In this document: in pieces, positions 42,717 through 51,197 of the stretch | Numbering within the stretch: the first letter of the stretch is position 1 | Layout of the letters: each line of letters begins with the position of its first letter | NCBI RefSeq assembly: GCF_900168055.1 | Contig: NZ_FUYS01000003.1 | Span: forward strand, 1 to 64,000 | Direction: 5' to 3' | Length of the DNA stretch: 64,000 bases | DNA from: Parapedobacter luteus | GTDB lineage: Bacteria > Bacteroidota > Bacteroidia > Sphingobacteriales > Sphingobacteriaceae | Notes under the pieces: generated by a model | What the model was told of the DNA's origin: nothing | Seen by the model: the letters and a program-made list of their open reading frames with translations, nothing else | Databases searched by the model: none | Position numbers and translations under genes: made by a program

Positions 42717-42918
42717 AAATTAGCTACCGACATGTTACAAAGTTAATTAATATATTTTGCAAACATGCGCTGACGGCCCCCGCGGAGACCTCATCATACG
42801 CAGCGAGATTATTCCAAACCGATAGCGCCTAATCCCGTTAATATGAGAAGACGTAACGGCTACAGCCTGTTGCACGCTTCCGGCGGTGGGCTGCATCTGT
42901 AGACAAACAAACGAAGCT

Positions 42919-44688
42919 ATGAATGTAAGTGACTTTTTGATCGACCGACTCCAGGCATGGGGTATTAATCGAATCTTCGGCTACCCGGGCGACGGCATAA
43001 ACGGACTGCTGGGCGCACTTAATCGCAACGGCGACCTTGCGTTTATCCAAACGCGCCATGAGGAAATGTCGGCCTTCATGGCTTGCGCCCACGCCAAATT
43101 CACCCGAACGGTGGGTGTTTGCCTGGCCACCTCCGGCCCGGGGGCCATCCACCTGCTCAACGGGTTGTATGATGCCAAACTGGACCACCAGCCTGTTGTT
43201 GCTATCGTCGGCCAGCAACGGCGTACCGCGCTGGGAGGCAACTACCAGCAGGAGGTGGACCTCATGTCGTTATTTAAAGACGTTGCGGGCGATTACGTGC
43301 AGATGCTCACCCACCCGGCCCAGGTGAGGCTGGTGATTGACCGTGCGATACGGATTGCCGTTGCCAAACGGACCGTGACGGCGGTGATCATTCCCAGCGA
43401 CCTGCAAGAGGAGCCCGCCATCAAGGAACCACCCCGCGAACACGGCTATATGGCTACCGGCACCGGTTTCCCCCATGCACGCCTGGTACCGCGACAGGCA
43501 GATCTGATGAAAGCTGCCGGCATCCTCAACGCCGGCAAGCGGGTAGCAATACTGGTCGGCGCCGGGGCCATGGGAGCGGCCACGGAAATCGAAGCTTTGG
43601 CCGAAAAATTAGGGGCAGGGGTAGCGAAAGCACTATTGGGAAAATCGGCCCTGCCGGATGACCTGCCTTACGTGACCGGGTCTATCGGCATGCTCGGCAC
43701 CAAACCGAGCTGGGAGCTGATGGACAACTGCGACACGTTGCTCATGATCGGCAGCGGGTTTCCCTATGCCGAGTACCTGCCCGAACCGGGCAAGGCGCGC
43801 GGTGTACAGATCGATGTGGATGGAAGTATGCTCAGCCTGCGCTACCCGATGGACGTGAACCTCCTGGGCGATAGCCAGGACACCCTCCAGGAACTGTTGC
43901 CACTGATCGCATATAAGGAAGACCGCAGCTGGTTTGAGCAGGTTACGGCCAACGTGGCGGCCTGGTGGGAAACCGTCGAAAAGCGATCGGAGCAGGAGGC
44001 GGATCCCATCAATCCACAGCAGGTCATCCAAAGGCTATCGCCGAAATTGCCGGACTACGCGGTCATCACGGCCGACTCGGGTACAGCGGCCTTCTGGTAT
44101 GCCCGCAACCTCCGGATACGGAAAGGCATGCTGGCCTCATTATCGGGCAATCTGGCTACGATGTGCCCTGCCATACCTTATGCGATAGCCGCAAAATTTG
44201 CCTTTCCGGACCGCATGGCCGTGGCCATCTCGGGAGACGGTGCCATGCAGATGCTGGGCATGAATGAGCTCATCACCATCGCCAAGTACTGGCAATCGTG
44301 GCAAGACCCGCGGCTGCTGGTCATCGTGCTGAATAACCGAGATCTGAATATGGTTACCTGGGAACAGCGCATGCTTTCGGGCGAACCTAAGTTTGAAGCC
44401 TCCCAGGACATCCCGGATGTCAACTATGCGGCGTTTGCGAACCTGATAGGCCTTAAAGGCATCCGGGTGGAGCAGCCGGAACACATCGACGCCGCGCTCG
44501 ATGAACTCATCAACGCCAGCATTCCCGCGGTACTGGATGTGGTGGTAGACCCCAATGTGCCCATCATTCCGTCACACATCGACTTCAAAACCTGGCGCCG
44601 ATTTACCCAGGCGCTGATGAAAGGCGACCCCGAGCAGTCGGGCATCATCCGCCAAATCATCAAAGAGGCGATGCAGGGAGGGATTTGA
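42919..44688 (+). CDS. thiamine-pyrophosphate enzyme, pyruvate oxidase (PoxB)-like
   Basis: A 589-residue TPP enzyme of the acetolactate synthase/pyruvate oxidase family. The N-terminal domain has GINRIFGYPGDGINGLLGAL and the catalytic Glu in IQTRHEEMSAFMACAHAKFT. The central domain (VAILVGAGAMGAATEIEALA) would bind FAD or be degenerate. The C-terminal TPP-binding motif is GDGAMQMLGMNELI...VIVLNN. A quinone-linked pyruvate oxidase would feed electrons into respiration, fitting the oxidase cluster next to it. The exact substrate is not certain. ATG 42919 gives the usual start MNVSDFLIDRLQAWG. Confidence 0.87.
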   Translation: MNVSDFLIDRLQAWGINRIFGYPGDGINGLLGALNRNGDLAFIQTRHEEMSAFMACAHAKFTRTVGVCLATSGPGAIHLLNGLYDAKLDHQPVVAIVGQQRRTALGGNYQQEVDLMSLFKDVAGDYVQMLTHPAQVRLVIDRAIRIAVAKRTVTAVIIPSDLQEEPAIKEPPREHGYMATGTGFPHARLVPRQADLMKAAGILNAGKRVAILVGAGAMGAATEIEALAEKLGAGVAKALLGKSALPDDLPYVTGSIGMLGTKPSWELMDNCDTLLMIGSGFPYAEYLPEPGKARGVQIDVDGSMLSLRYPMDVNLLGDSQDTLQELLPLIAYKEDRSWFEQVTANVAAWWETVEKRSEQEADPINPQQVIQRLSPKLPDYAVITADSGTAAFWYARNLRIRKGMLASLSGNLATMCPAIPYAIAAKFAFPDRMAVAISGDGAMQMLGMNELITIAKYWQSWQDPRLLVIVLNNRDLNMVTWEQRMLSGEPKFEASQDIPDVNYAAFANLIGLKGIRVEQPEHIDAALDELINASIPAVLDVVVDPNVPIIPSHIDFKTWRRFTQALMKGDPEQSGIIRQIIKEAMQGGI

Positions 44689-44787
44689 AATCGGCGGATG
44701 ATGCTTGATGCCTGACGAATGCCACAGGATTCCGTTTCGCATATCGTTACGAATGGGCATCCGTGGCCGGCTGCACGATTTATCAAC

Positions 44788-45486
44788 TCATTGCGCACCC
44801 GCACAGGTAACCGCCCCATCCGGGTAAATCAACGGGCTGAGGTACGGAATATCCAACCCGGCTCCGCGCAGCAGAAACCATCCGCCCATCAACAAACTTA
44901 TCATGGGGAGCCAAAATGCGGCATTGAATCGCATCCGCCGCTTCACCGCACTTCCGATGAGGGAGACCGCCAGCATGGTAGGCCATGTGCCGAGCCCAAA
45001 GGACAGCATGAACACCCCACTGCCCTGTAACGTGTCGGCGCTTAACGAGGCTGCCAGTGCCATATACACCATGCCACATGGCAAGAGGCCGTTGAGCATG
45101 CCGACCATGAAGTGGCCGCCCGGCCGCTGCAGCCAATAACCTATCCATTTGACCACCGGGTGGACAAACGTTTGCTGCCAGTGCACAACCTGCCGCAGCC
45201 GCCTGCCCCAAAGCGAAAAAAGAGCCATGCAGACAAGCAGAATGCCTGTGGCAATGCTAATGCTCTGCTGCCATCCGGCTACTTCGATTGAATGGCCGAC
45301 AACGCCCATCATGAGTCCCAGGAGCGCATAGGTCATTGTCCGGCCCGACTGATACATCAGCGTGTTGGACAGGCGTTTCCACCTCGATCGCGGCCCCGGC
45401 ACGGCCAACACCAGCGGCCCGCACATCACCGCACAGTGGAGACTGCCCAGTAGCCCCATAAAAAATGCCAATACGTGATAACTCAT
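44788..45486 (-). CDS. TauE/SafE-like membrane protein of the cbb3 cluster
   Basis: A 232-residue membrane protein of the sulfite exporter TauE/SafE family, with about six helices. The N-terminal GLLGSLHCAVMCGPLVLAVP is the HCxxMCGP motif of the variant found in ccoGHIS clusters, which is thought to move copper or help assemble the oxidase. It is the last gene of the run ccoNO-Q-P-G-fixH, 18 bases after fixH. The exact transported species is not known. Confidence 0.87.
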   Translation of the reverse strand: MSYHVLAFFMGLLGSLHCAVMCGPLVLAVPGPRSRWKRLSNTLMYQSGRTMTYALLGLMMGVVGHSIEVAGWQQSISIATGILLVCMALFSLWGRRLRQVVHWQQTFVHPVVKWIGYWLQRPGGHFMVGMLNGLLPCGMVYMALAASLSADTLQGSGVFMLSFGLGTWPTMLAVSLIGSAVKRRMRFNAAFWLPMISLLMGGWFLLRGAGLDIPYLSPLIYPDGAVTCAGAQ

Positions 45487-45504
45487 TTTTTTGTTATTGC
45501 CGAT

Positions 45505-45708
45505 TTAGGGCTGCTTAACGGCTTGCAGCGTATCTGCTAAGCCCTGCAACGAATCGGCACGGCGGAGCTCGTCATAGTTCAACCCCCGCTCGTAATAATC
45601 CGGTGCAACCAGCGAATCGGTATCTTTACTTACCATGTAAACCCCGAAAGAAACAATCAGCGCCATGAATAACGCCAGCGAAATCACTATCTTTAATCCC
45701 CAGTTCAT
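45505..45708 (-). CDS. fixH: FixH/CcoH family protein, short form
   Basis: A 67-residue FixH-like protein with one N-terminal membrane helix (LKIVISLALFMALIVSFGVY), then VAPDYYERGLNYDELRRADS, the conserved FixH start. It helps assemble the cbb3 oxidase together with CcoG, CcoI and CcoS. FixH proteins are usually about 140-170 residues; here the periplasmic beta domain is missing, and the protein ends in QAVKQP. The stop is in frame with no obvious frameshift remnant after it. It lies 59 bases after ccoG. Confidence 0.82.
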   Translation of the reverse strand: MNWGLKIVISLALFMALIVSFGVYMVSKDTDSLVAPDYYERGLNYDELRRADSLQGLADTLQAVKQP

Positions 45709-45767
45709 TTTTGTTTTATGCTTTATTTTCTGGCCTGCTGCTTACCGCTCGCAGCCCGCGGCCCCAC

Positions 45768-47144
45768 TTATCCTCCCGGCGGCGCTACAAAGGTCGTTTT
45801 CATCGTTTCCACCACCTTCCCCGCTACCACGACGTTCACTTTTACATTGGTTTTGTACGACTGTATCGCTCGTTGCGGACCGATTAAGAAAAAGCTCAAT
45901 TGCGCCGTGCCTCCGCCCTTCAGTTCGTCGATTTTATTGACGACATGCACGGTGAAGTTTTCTTCCGCGGCCACCAGTCTGAAAGGCATATCCTGATGGG
46001 TTTTGTTGATCAGCGCTACGCTATACAGGTTGCTCACCGTGCCGTCCGGACGGATTTGGTAAGTGCTGCCCTTTGCCCGCAGCAACGTGCCGTCGACCTG
46101 CGACCGGCTGAACACCAGCCATCCAAAAACTGCCATCAAAACCGCCAGTACCACCGTATAAGCTACCGCCCGGGTATTGCCCTTTTTTTTTCGCTCACCA
46201 CCAATCTCCGCGGTGGAATAAAAGCCAATGAGCTTCGTGGGCCGATCTAACTTCTCCATGACCGCATCGCACGCGTCGATGCAGGCGGTACAGCTCACGC
46301 ATTCCATCTGCAGACCATTACGGATGTCTATGCCGGTAGGGCATACATGCACGCACAGCCTGCAATCCACGCAGTCGCCCACCGCTTGTTGCGCATGCTT
46401 TTTGCGGTGACCTCGGGGCTCACCCCGCCGGTGGTCATAGGCAACGGTGATGCTCTGGTCATCCAGCAGCACCCCCTGCAACCGCCCATAAGGGCATATC
46501 GTCGTACAAACAATTTCACGCACGTAGGCAAAGACACCGTAAAAAACCAAGGTAAAAACCATGAGCGAGACAAATCCCGCAAGGTGTTGGCTTACGGGAT
46601 CGCGCATGATTTTCCAAAGTTCGTCTACCCCGATGATGTAGGCCAGAAAGGTATTAGCAATCAAAAATGATACAACCAGGAAAACGGCGTGCTTGGCTAT
46701 TTTTTTGGATTGCCTGGCCCATGTCTTCGGCGCGTGGTCCAGCTTCTTTTGCTGTTGCCAATCTCCTTCTATCCAGTACTCAATGCGGCGGAACACAAGC
46801 TCCATAAAAATCGTTTGCGGACACGCCCACCCACACCATACACGCCCATAGACCACCGTAAACAACACGATGCACACCATGGCGATAAGCATCCCAAAAA
46901 CGAAAATATGCAAATCTTGCGGCCAGAAGACGTTGCCGAACAGGACAAATTTGCGTTCGACAATATTGAACATCAAGAACGGCTCGCCCGCTATTTTGAC
47001 AAACGGCGCGCCTATCAGCACCAGTAACAGCGTGTACCCCAGCAACTGCCGATAGTTGAATAACCGGCCGCCGGGCTTCTTGGCATAAATCCATTCCCGC
47101 CTGGGTTTCGTCCCGTCTACCGCCTTCCCTGCGATGATATCCAT
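45768..47144 (-). CDS. ccoG: cytochrome c oxidase accessory protein CcoG (FixG/RdxA)
   Basis: A 458-residue polyferredoxin-like membrane protein. About five helices come first (LLGYTLLLVLIGAPFVKIAG, FVFGMLIAMVCIVLFTVVYG), with the membrane motif WCGWACPQTIFMELVFRRIE. Two 4Fe-4S motifs follow, CVDCRLCVHVCPTGID and CVSCTACIDACDAVM, and a C-terminal periplasmic immunoglobulin-like domain (MPFRLVAAEENFTVHVVNKI). CcoG reduces copper for insertion into the oxidase. It follows ccoP by ten bases. Confidence 0.95.
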   Translation of the reverse strand: MDIIAGKAVDGTKPRREWIYAKKPGGRLFNYRQLLGYTLLLVLIGAPFVKIAGEPFLMFNIVERKFVLFGNVFWPQDLHIFVFGMLIAMVCIVLFTVVYGRVWCGWACPQTIFMELVFRRIEYWIEGDWQQQKKLDHAPKTWARQSKKIAKHAVFLVVSFLIANTFLAYIIGVDELWKIMRDPVSQHLAGFVSLMVFTLVFYGVFAYVREIVCTTICPYGRLQGVLLDDQSITVAYDHRRGEPRGHRKKHAQQAVGDCVDCRLCVHVCPTGIDIRNGLQMECVSCTACIDACDAVMEKLDRPTKLIGFYSTAEIGGERKKKGNTRAVAYTVVLAVLMAVFGWLVFSRSQVDGTLLRAKGSTYQIRPDGTVSNLYSVALINKTHQDMPFRLVAAEENFTVHVVNKIDELKGGGTAQLSFFLIGPQRAIQSYKTNVKVNVVVAGKVVETMKTTFVAPPGG

Positions 47145-47154
47145 GAATGTTGAT

Positions 47155-48072
47155 TTATATTACCGATCTGTCGCCGTCGCCAACACGCGCCGTTTCCACT
47201 CCGTTGGTATCGTGTGCCGGTGTGTACTCCACTTTTTCTCCCTGTGGTTCTTTTGCGTTTGGTGGATTCGTGCCCCGCAGGCTAAGGATGTAGTTGCTTA
47301 CTTCGGCAATCTGTGCTGGCGTCAGGCTCTGCTCCCACGGTACCATGCCTTTGTCGAGCACGCCATATTTTATGGTTTTAAACACATCTTGTATGCTACC
47401 GCCATGCAACCAGTAATCATCCGTGAGGTTGGGACCGATGCCCCCCTCCCCTGCATTGCCATGGCATGCCGCACAGTTTTGTGTATAAATAACCTGCCCG
47501 GAGGCTATGGTTTCAGGCCGTGCGTCCACCGTCACTGAATTTTCGTCGATGTTGTTGGCAGCCTGCGCCAGCCATTCCTGCCGCGCTTCTTCCGCTTTAG
47601 CCATTTCACGTTCGTACTCTTGGTCCTGGTTTGGCCCCCAGCCGAATACATGGTACACACACAGGTATACGACGGCAAACACGACGGACGCATAAAACAA
47701 ACCGTTGAACCAAGCGGGCACGGGATTGTCCAGTTCTTTGATGCCGTCATAGGCATGATCGATGATTAGATCTTTTTCCTCCGCCAGCGGCCGCAGCCCC
47801 ATGAGCTTATTCCACCAAGCGGCGCGCCGGGCCCTGCGGCTGGCTTTTGCCCGCGCTGTTGCTGCCTGCTCATCTTCTATCACGTGTGGCATAGTGAGCC
47901 GAAGCATGACCCGCATGGCCCGCAGCACCACCACGGCGGCGACAAGCACCACCGACATGACCACAATAAGCGCGATGATGAGGATATCGTTGTTGACATT
48001 CCCGCTGCCGAATAAACCGGGCGCCGTAGCAGCTTTGTCAACCGCATGTAACTGTAAAAATATTAATTGCAT
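47155..48072 (-). CDS. ccoP: cbb3-type cytochrome c oxidase subunit CcoP
   Basis: A 305-residue subunit carrying heme c. Two hydrophobic stretches (ILIIALIVVMSVVLVAAVVV and LFYASVVFAVVYLCVYHVFG) flank a cytosolic loop with the CcoP_N pattern IDHAYDGIKELDNPVPAWFN. The C-terminal cytochrome domain has one heme site, CAACHGNAGEGGIGPNLTDD, with a Met ligand in KGMVPWEQ. Proteobacterial CcoP has two hemes; the single-heme form is typical for Bacteroidota. It passes electrons to CcoO/CcoN. It follows ccoQ by 12 bases. Confidence 0.95.
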   Translation of the reverse strand: MQLIFLQLHAVDKAATAPGLFGSGNVNNDILIIALIVVMSVVLVAAVVVLRAMRVMLRLTMPHVIEDEQAATARAKASRRARRAAWWNKLMGLRPLAEEKDLIIDHAYDGIKELDNPVPAWFNGLFYASVVFAVVYLCVYHVFGWGPNQDQEYEREMAKAEEARQEWLAQAANNIDENSVTVDARPETIASGQVIYTQNCAACHGNAGEGGIGPNLTDDYWLHGGSIQDVFKTIKYGVLDKGMVPWEQSLTPAQIAEVSNYILSLRGTNPPNAKEPQGEKVEYTPAHDTNGVETARVGDGDRSVI

Positions 48073-48084
48073 GGCTTATGTTGT

Positions 48085-48270
48085 TTAGTGTAATATACTG
48101 TTTTCCTGCTCCTCCACGTCATTCATCGGGATTTCCTTCATGTAATCGACATAGTCCTTCCGCATGCGAACCAGCATGATGGCTACCACAATGAAGAAGA
48201 TGAGAAAAATCCACAGCGAGGCAATGAGATACCACTCATTGCCGCTCAAGTCTGTTATTTGCTTAAACAT
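48085..48270 (-). CDS. ccoQ: CcoQ/FixQ-like small oxidase subunit
   Basis: A 61-residue protein with one membrane helix (WYLIASLWIFLIFFIVVAIM) and a charged C-terminal tail (RMRKDYVDYMKEIPMNDVEE). Size, topology and position between ccoNO and ccoP identify it as CcoQ, which stabilises the cbb3 complex. It starts 20 bases after the ccoNO stop. Confidence 0.87.
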   Translation of the reverse strand: MFKQITDLSGNEWYLIASLWIFLIFFIVVAIMLVRMRKDYVDYMKEIPMNDVEEQENSILH

Positions 48271-48290
48271 TGCCTATTGTCTTTAATGCG

Positions 48291-50426
48291 TTAATCTTCT
48301 GTTTTTGCCACGGCGGTCTGTTCCGTAGCCTTGATATCCGTCCCGAGCCGTTGCAGATAAGCAATCAGGGCAATGATTTCCCGATCAGGCCGTACGGTCA
48401 CACCTTGGTCGCCCAAATCTGCCGCGATGGTTTCGGCCTGCTGACTGAGGTGGGCATTTGCGGCGTCGATATCCGCATCGGTGTAGGGCACGCCCAATAT
48501 CCGCATGGCATTCAACTTGGCCTTGGTAGTGGTGGTATCCAGTGGCTGCTCAATCAGCCAGGGATAAGGCGGCATGATGCTGCCGGGCGAGGTGATGGTG
48601 GGATCAAGCATGTGATCGAAATGCCATTTATTGGGGTATTTCTTGCCTATGCGGTGCAAATCGGGCCCGGTCCGTTTGGAGCCCCATAGAAATGGGTGAT
48701 CGTAGACAAACTCGCCGGCTTTGCTATAGTCGCCATAGCGGGCGGTCTCCGACCGGAACGGCCGGATAGTCTGCGAATGGCAGTTGACACACCCTTCGCG
48801 GATGTATAAATCGCGGCCCTGTAACTCCAGGGCCGTATAGGGTTTTACGCTGGCAATCGTCGGCACGTTCGATGAAATCATGAATGTAGGCATCATCTGT
48901 ACCAGCCCCCCAATCAAGATGGTGATCAAAGCCACGACCATGAACAGAACGGGCTTGCGTTCCAACCGGCGATGCCTGGAGCGTTCGTTGACCATTACCG
49001 GTGTCAGTTCGGGCGCTTCGGCCGGCTCATTGGCCAGCAGCCTTCCCTTCTTCATCGTTTTTGCCAGGTTGTAGGTCATCAGGATAGCCCCGGCGAGGTA
49101 CAGTGTCCCCCCTACGGCGCGGAGCATGTGCATCGGGATAATCTGAAGGGTTGTAGCAAGGAAGTTTGGATATTTCAGTACACCCTCCGGCGTAAACTCT
49201 TTCCACATCAAGCCTTGCACCACGGCTGCCCAATACATCGGAATCGCATAAAACAGGATGCCTAATGTGCCTATCCAAAAGTGCACCGACGCGAGCTTAG
49301 TGGAATACAGCTCAGTTTTATAGATGCGGGGGATTAACCAGTAGAGAATGGCGAAGGTCATAAAACCATTCCAACCCAATGCGCCAACATGTACGTGCGC
49401 GACAATCCAATCGGTAAAGTGTGCAATGGCATTGACTTGCTTCAACGAGAGCATCGGTCCTTCAAACGTGGCCATACCGTATGCAGTAAGCGCCACCACC
49501 ATAAACTTCAACGTCGGCTCCGTACGTACTTTGTCCCAGGCTCCCCGCAACGTGAGCAACCCGTTGATCATACCGCCCCAACTGGGAGCGATGAGCATGA
49601 TCGAAAATACCACGCCGAGCGACTGCACCCAGCCGGGCAACGACGTATACAGCAGGTGGTGCGGCCCCGCCCAGATGTAAATAAAAATCAACGACCAAAA
49701 GTGCAGGATGCTCAGCTTATAGGAGTAAATCGGCCGGTTGGCCATCTTGGGCAGGAAATAGTACATCATACCGAGGTAAGGCGTGGTCAAGAAAAATGCA
49801 ACGGCATTGTGCCCGTACCACCATTGCACCAGCGCGTCCTGCACGCCGGCATACAAGTAATAACTCTTCCACATGGAGATGGGAAGCTGCACCGAATTGA
49901 CGATATGCAGCACGGCCACGGTAACAAACGTGGCAATGTAAAACCAGATAGCCACATACATGTGCCGCTCGCGACGCTTAATGATGGTGCCGAACATATT
50001 GATTCCGAATACGACCCAGATGATGGTGATGCCTATGTCTATCGGCAATTCCAGCTCTGCATATTCGTGGGATGTGGTGATGCCCAGCGGCAATGTAATA
50101 GCGGCTGCAAGAATAATTAGCTGCCAGCCCCAAAAGTGGATACGGCTCAGAACGTCACTGAACATCCGCGCCTTCAGCAACCGCTGTAACGAATAATACA
50201 CCCCCATGAAGATGGCATTGCCCACGAATGCAAAAATTACGGCATTGGTGTGCAGCGGACGCACCCTACCGAAGGTTGTGTATTGGAGTTCGAAGTTCAT
50301 AAAGGGCCATATCAGTTGGACGGCCACCAATAAGCCAACGGACATCCCGACAATGCCCCATACGATGGTGGCGATGCCGAAATCCCTAACAATTTTGTTG
50401 TCGTAATTAAATTTAGTTAGCTGCAT
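48291..50426 (-). CDS. ccoNO: fused cbb3 oxidase subunits I and II (CcoN-CcoO)
   Basis: A 711-residue fusion. Residues 1-470 are CcoN with twelve helices and the heme b/CuB histidines in QWWYGHNAVAFFLTTPYLGM, WAGPHHLLYTSLPGW and FTDWIVAHVHVGALGWNGFM. Residues from about 510 are CcoO with one anchor helix and the heme c site GCVNCHSQTIRPFRSETARY. Such fusions are normal in Bacteroidota. It reduces O2 at the cytoplasmic membrane with high affinity. ATG 50426 (MQLTKFNYDNKIV) is preferred to a start 28 codons earlier. Confidence 0.95.
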   Translation of the reverse strand: MQLTKFNYDNKIVRDFGIATIVWGIVGMSVGLLVAVQLIWPFMNFELQYTTFGRVRPLHTNAVIFAFVGNAIFMGVYYSLQRLLKARMFSDVLSRIHFWGWQLIILAAAITLPLGITTSHEYAELELPIDIGITIIWVVFGINMFGTIIKRRERHMYVAIWFYIATFVTVAVLHIVNSVQLPISMWKSYYLYAGVQDALVQWWYGHNAVAFFLTTPYLGMMYYFLPKMANRPIYSYKLSILHFWSLIFIYIWAGPHHLLYTSLPGWVQSLGVVFSIMLIAPSWGGMINGLLTLRGAWDKVRTEPTLKFMVVALTAYGMATFEGPMLSLKQVNAIAHFTDWIVAHVHVGALGWNGFMTFAILYWLIPRIYKTELYSTKLASVHFWIGTLGILFYAIPMYWAAVVQGLMWKEFTPEGVLKYPNFLATTLQIIPMHMLRAVGGTLYLAGAILMTYNLAKTMKKGRLLANEPAEAPELTPVMVNERSRHRRLERKPVLFMVVALITILIGGLVQMMPTFMISSNVPTIASVKPYTALELQGRDLYIREGCVNCHSQTIRPFRSETARYGDYSKAGEFVYDHPFLWGSKRTGPDLHRIGKKYPNKWHFDHMLDPTITSPGSIMPPYPWLIEQPLDTTTTKAKLNAMRILGVPYTDADIDAANAHLSQQAETIAADLGDQGVTVRPDREIIALIAYLQRLGTDIKATEQTAVAKTED

Positions 50427-50672
50427 TGCTGTAATTGTTTTTTCATCTTTAACTTGTTCCTTATCGGTGATGAAACTTGCATGAGCCGTCTCGATCCATT
50501 TGTTGAGCACGATCTCATGCAGGTTCCGGCGGTAAAATTACTGTCATCAAAGTGTCAGGCGAATGACGCCGATTGGGTTTAAAAGTAATGGTAGTCACTA
50601 TTTGCTGATTCGGTGGTTTGCATATCAAAGCAACTTTAGCTAAGTTTGACAGCATTAACCCGACAATTGCTT

Positions 50673-50957
50673 ATGGACTTTGAAGCGTTCAACTCATCGC
50701 TGGAGCACGAAGTGCCCCCCATCAGCCTAACGGTACAGCTTGAAGCCCTATGGTATGACGGCAAAGGCCAATGGGAAAAGGCCCACGATTTGATCAATGA
50801 TTTGACCGACAACCAATCTGCCCATGTACACGCCTACCTGCACCGCAAAGAAGGCGACCTCTGGAATGCCGACTACTGGTACCGCCGTGCAGGCCAGCAA
50901 CGGCCGGCAACGACATTGGAGGAGGAATGGCGGGCATTGGTCAAACGGCTGCTTTGA
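50673..50957 (+). CDS. conserved hypothetical protein, 94 aa
   Basis: A small soluble protein lying alone and opposite to the oxidase genes, between ccoNO and ccoS. Conserved features are ALWYDGKGQWEKAHDLINDL and VHAYLHRKEGDLWNADYWYR, a TPR-like helix pair found in short uncharacterised proteins of many bacteria. No function is known. ATG 50673 (MDFEAFNSSL) is preferred to a start nine codons earlier. Confidence 0.8.
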   Translation: MDFEAFNSSLEHEVPPISLTVQLEALWYDGKGQWEKAHDLINDLTDNQSAHVHAYLHRKEGDLWNADYWYRRAGQQRPATTLEEEWRALVKRLL

Positions 50958-51002
50958 CCTGTAGTGGGTTTTGCCTTCGCCCGGCATCTTATCGGCCTGG
51001 CT

Positions 51003-51197
51003 TCATTCAGGTGTCCGTACGTCCAACGTTTCTTCTTCGCCTTCGGGCACTTGCGGCGGCTCATCGTCAAACAGTATACGTATGGAGGGCGTATACGTAT
51101 CTTCATGCTGCCCCGTTTTATTGGCCCAGAAGAAAGCCGCTAAAAAGATAAGTGCAATAAATACACTGCAGCCGATGAGAAAGAATATCGCACTCAT
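51003..51197 (-). CDS. ccoS: cbb3 oxidase assembly protein CcoS
   Basis: A 64-residue protein with one helix (IFFLIGCSVFIALIFLAAFF) followed by the CcoS pattern WANKTGQHEDTYTPSIRILF. CcoS is needed to put heme b and copper into the oxidase. Its ATG overlaps the stop of ccoI by four bases (51194-51197). Confidence 0.93.
   Translation of the reverse strand: MSAIFFLIGCSVFIALIFLAAFFWANKTGQHEDTYTPSIRILFDDEPPQVPEGEEETLDVRTPE

Noticed and set aside
48291-50426. CcoN-CcoO fusion and single-heme CcoP as novelties
   Set aside because: Both are known regular features of cbb3 oxidases in Bacteroidota.
50580-50630. FNR-like site before ccoNO (TTGAT half-site near 50624, TACTTTTA box near 50580)
   Set aside because: Only one half-site fits and the -7 box is imperfect; too weak to list as a feature.
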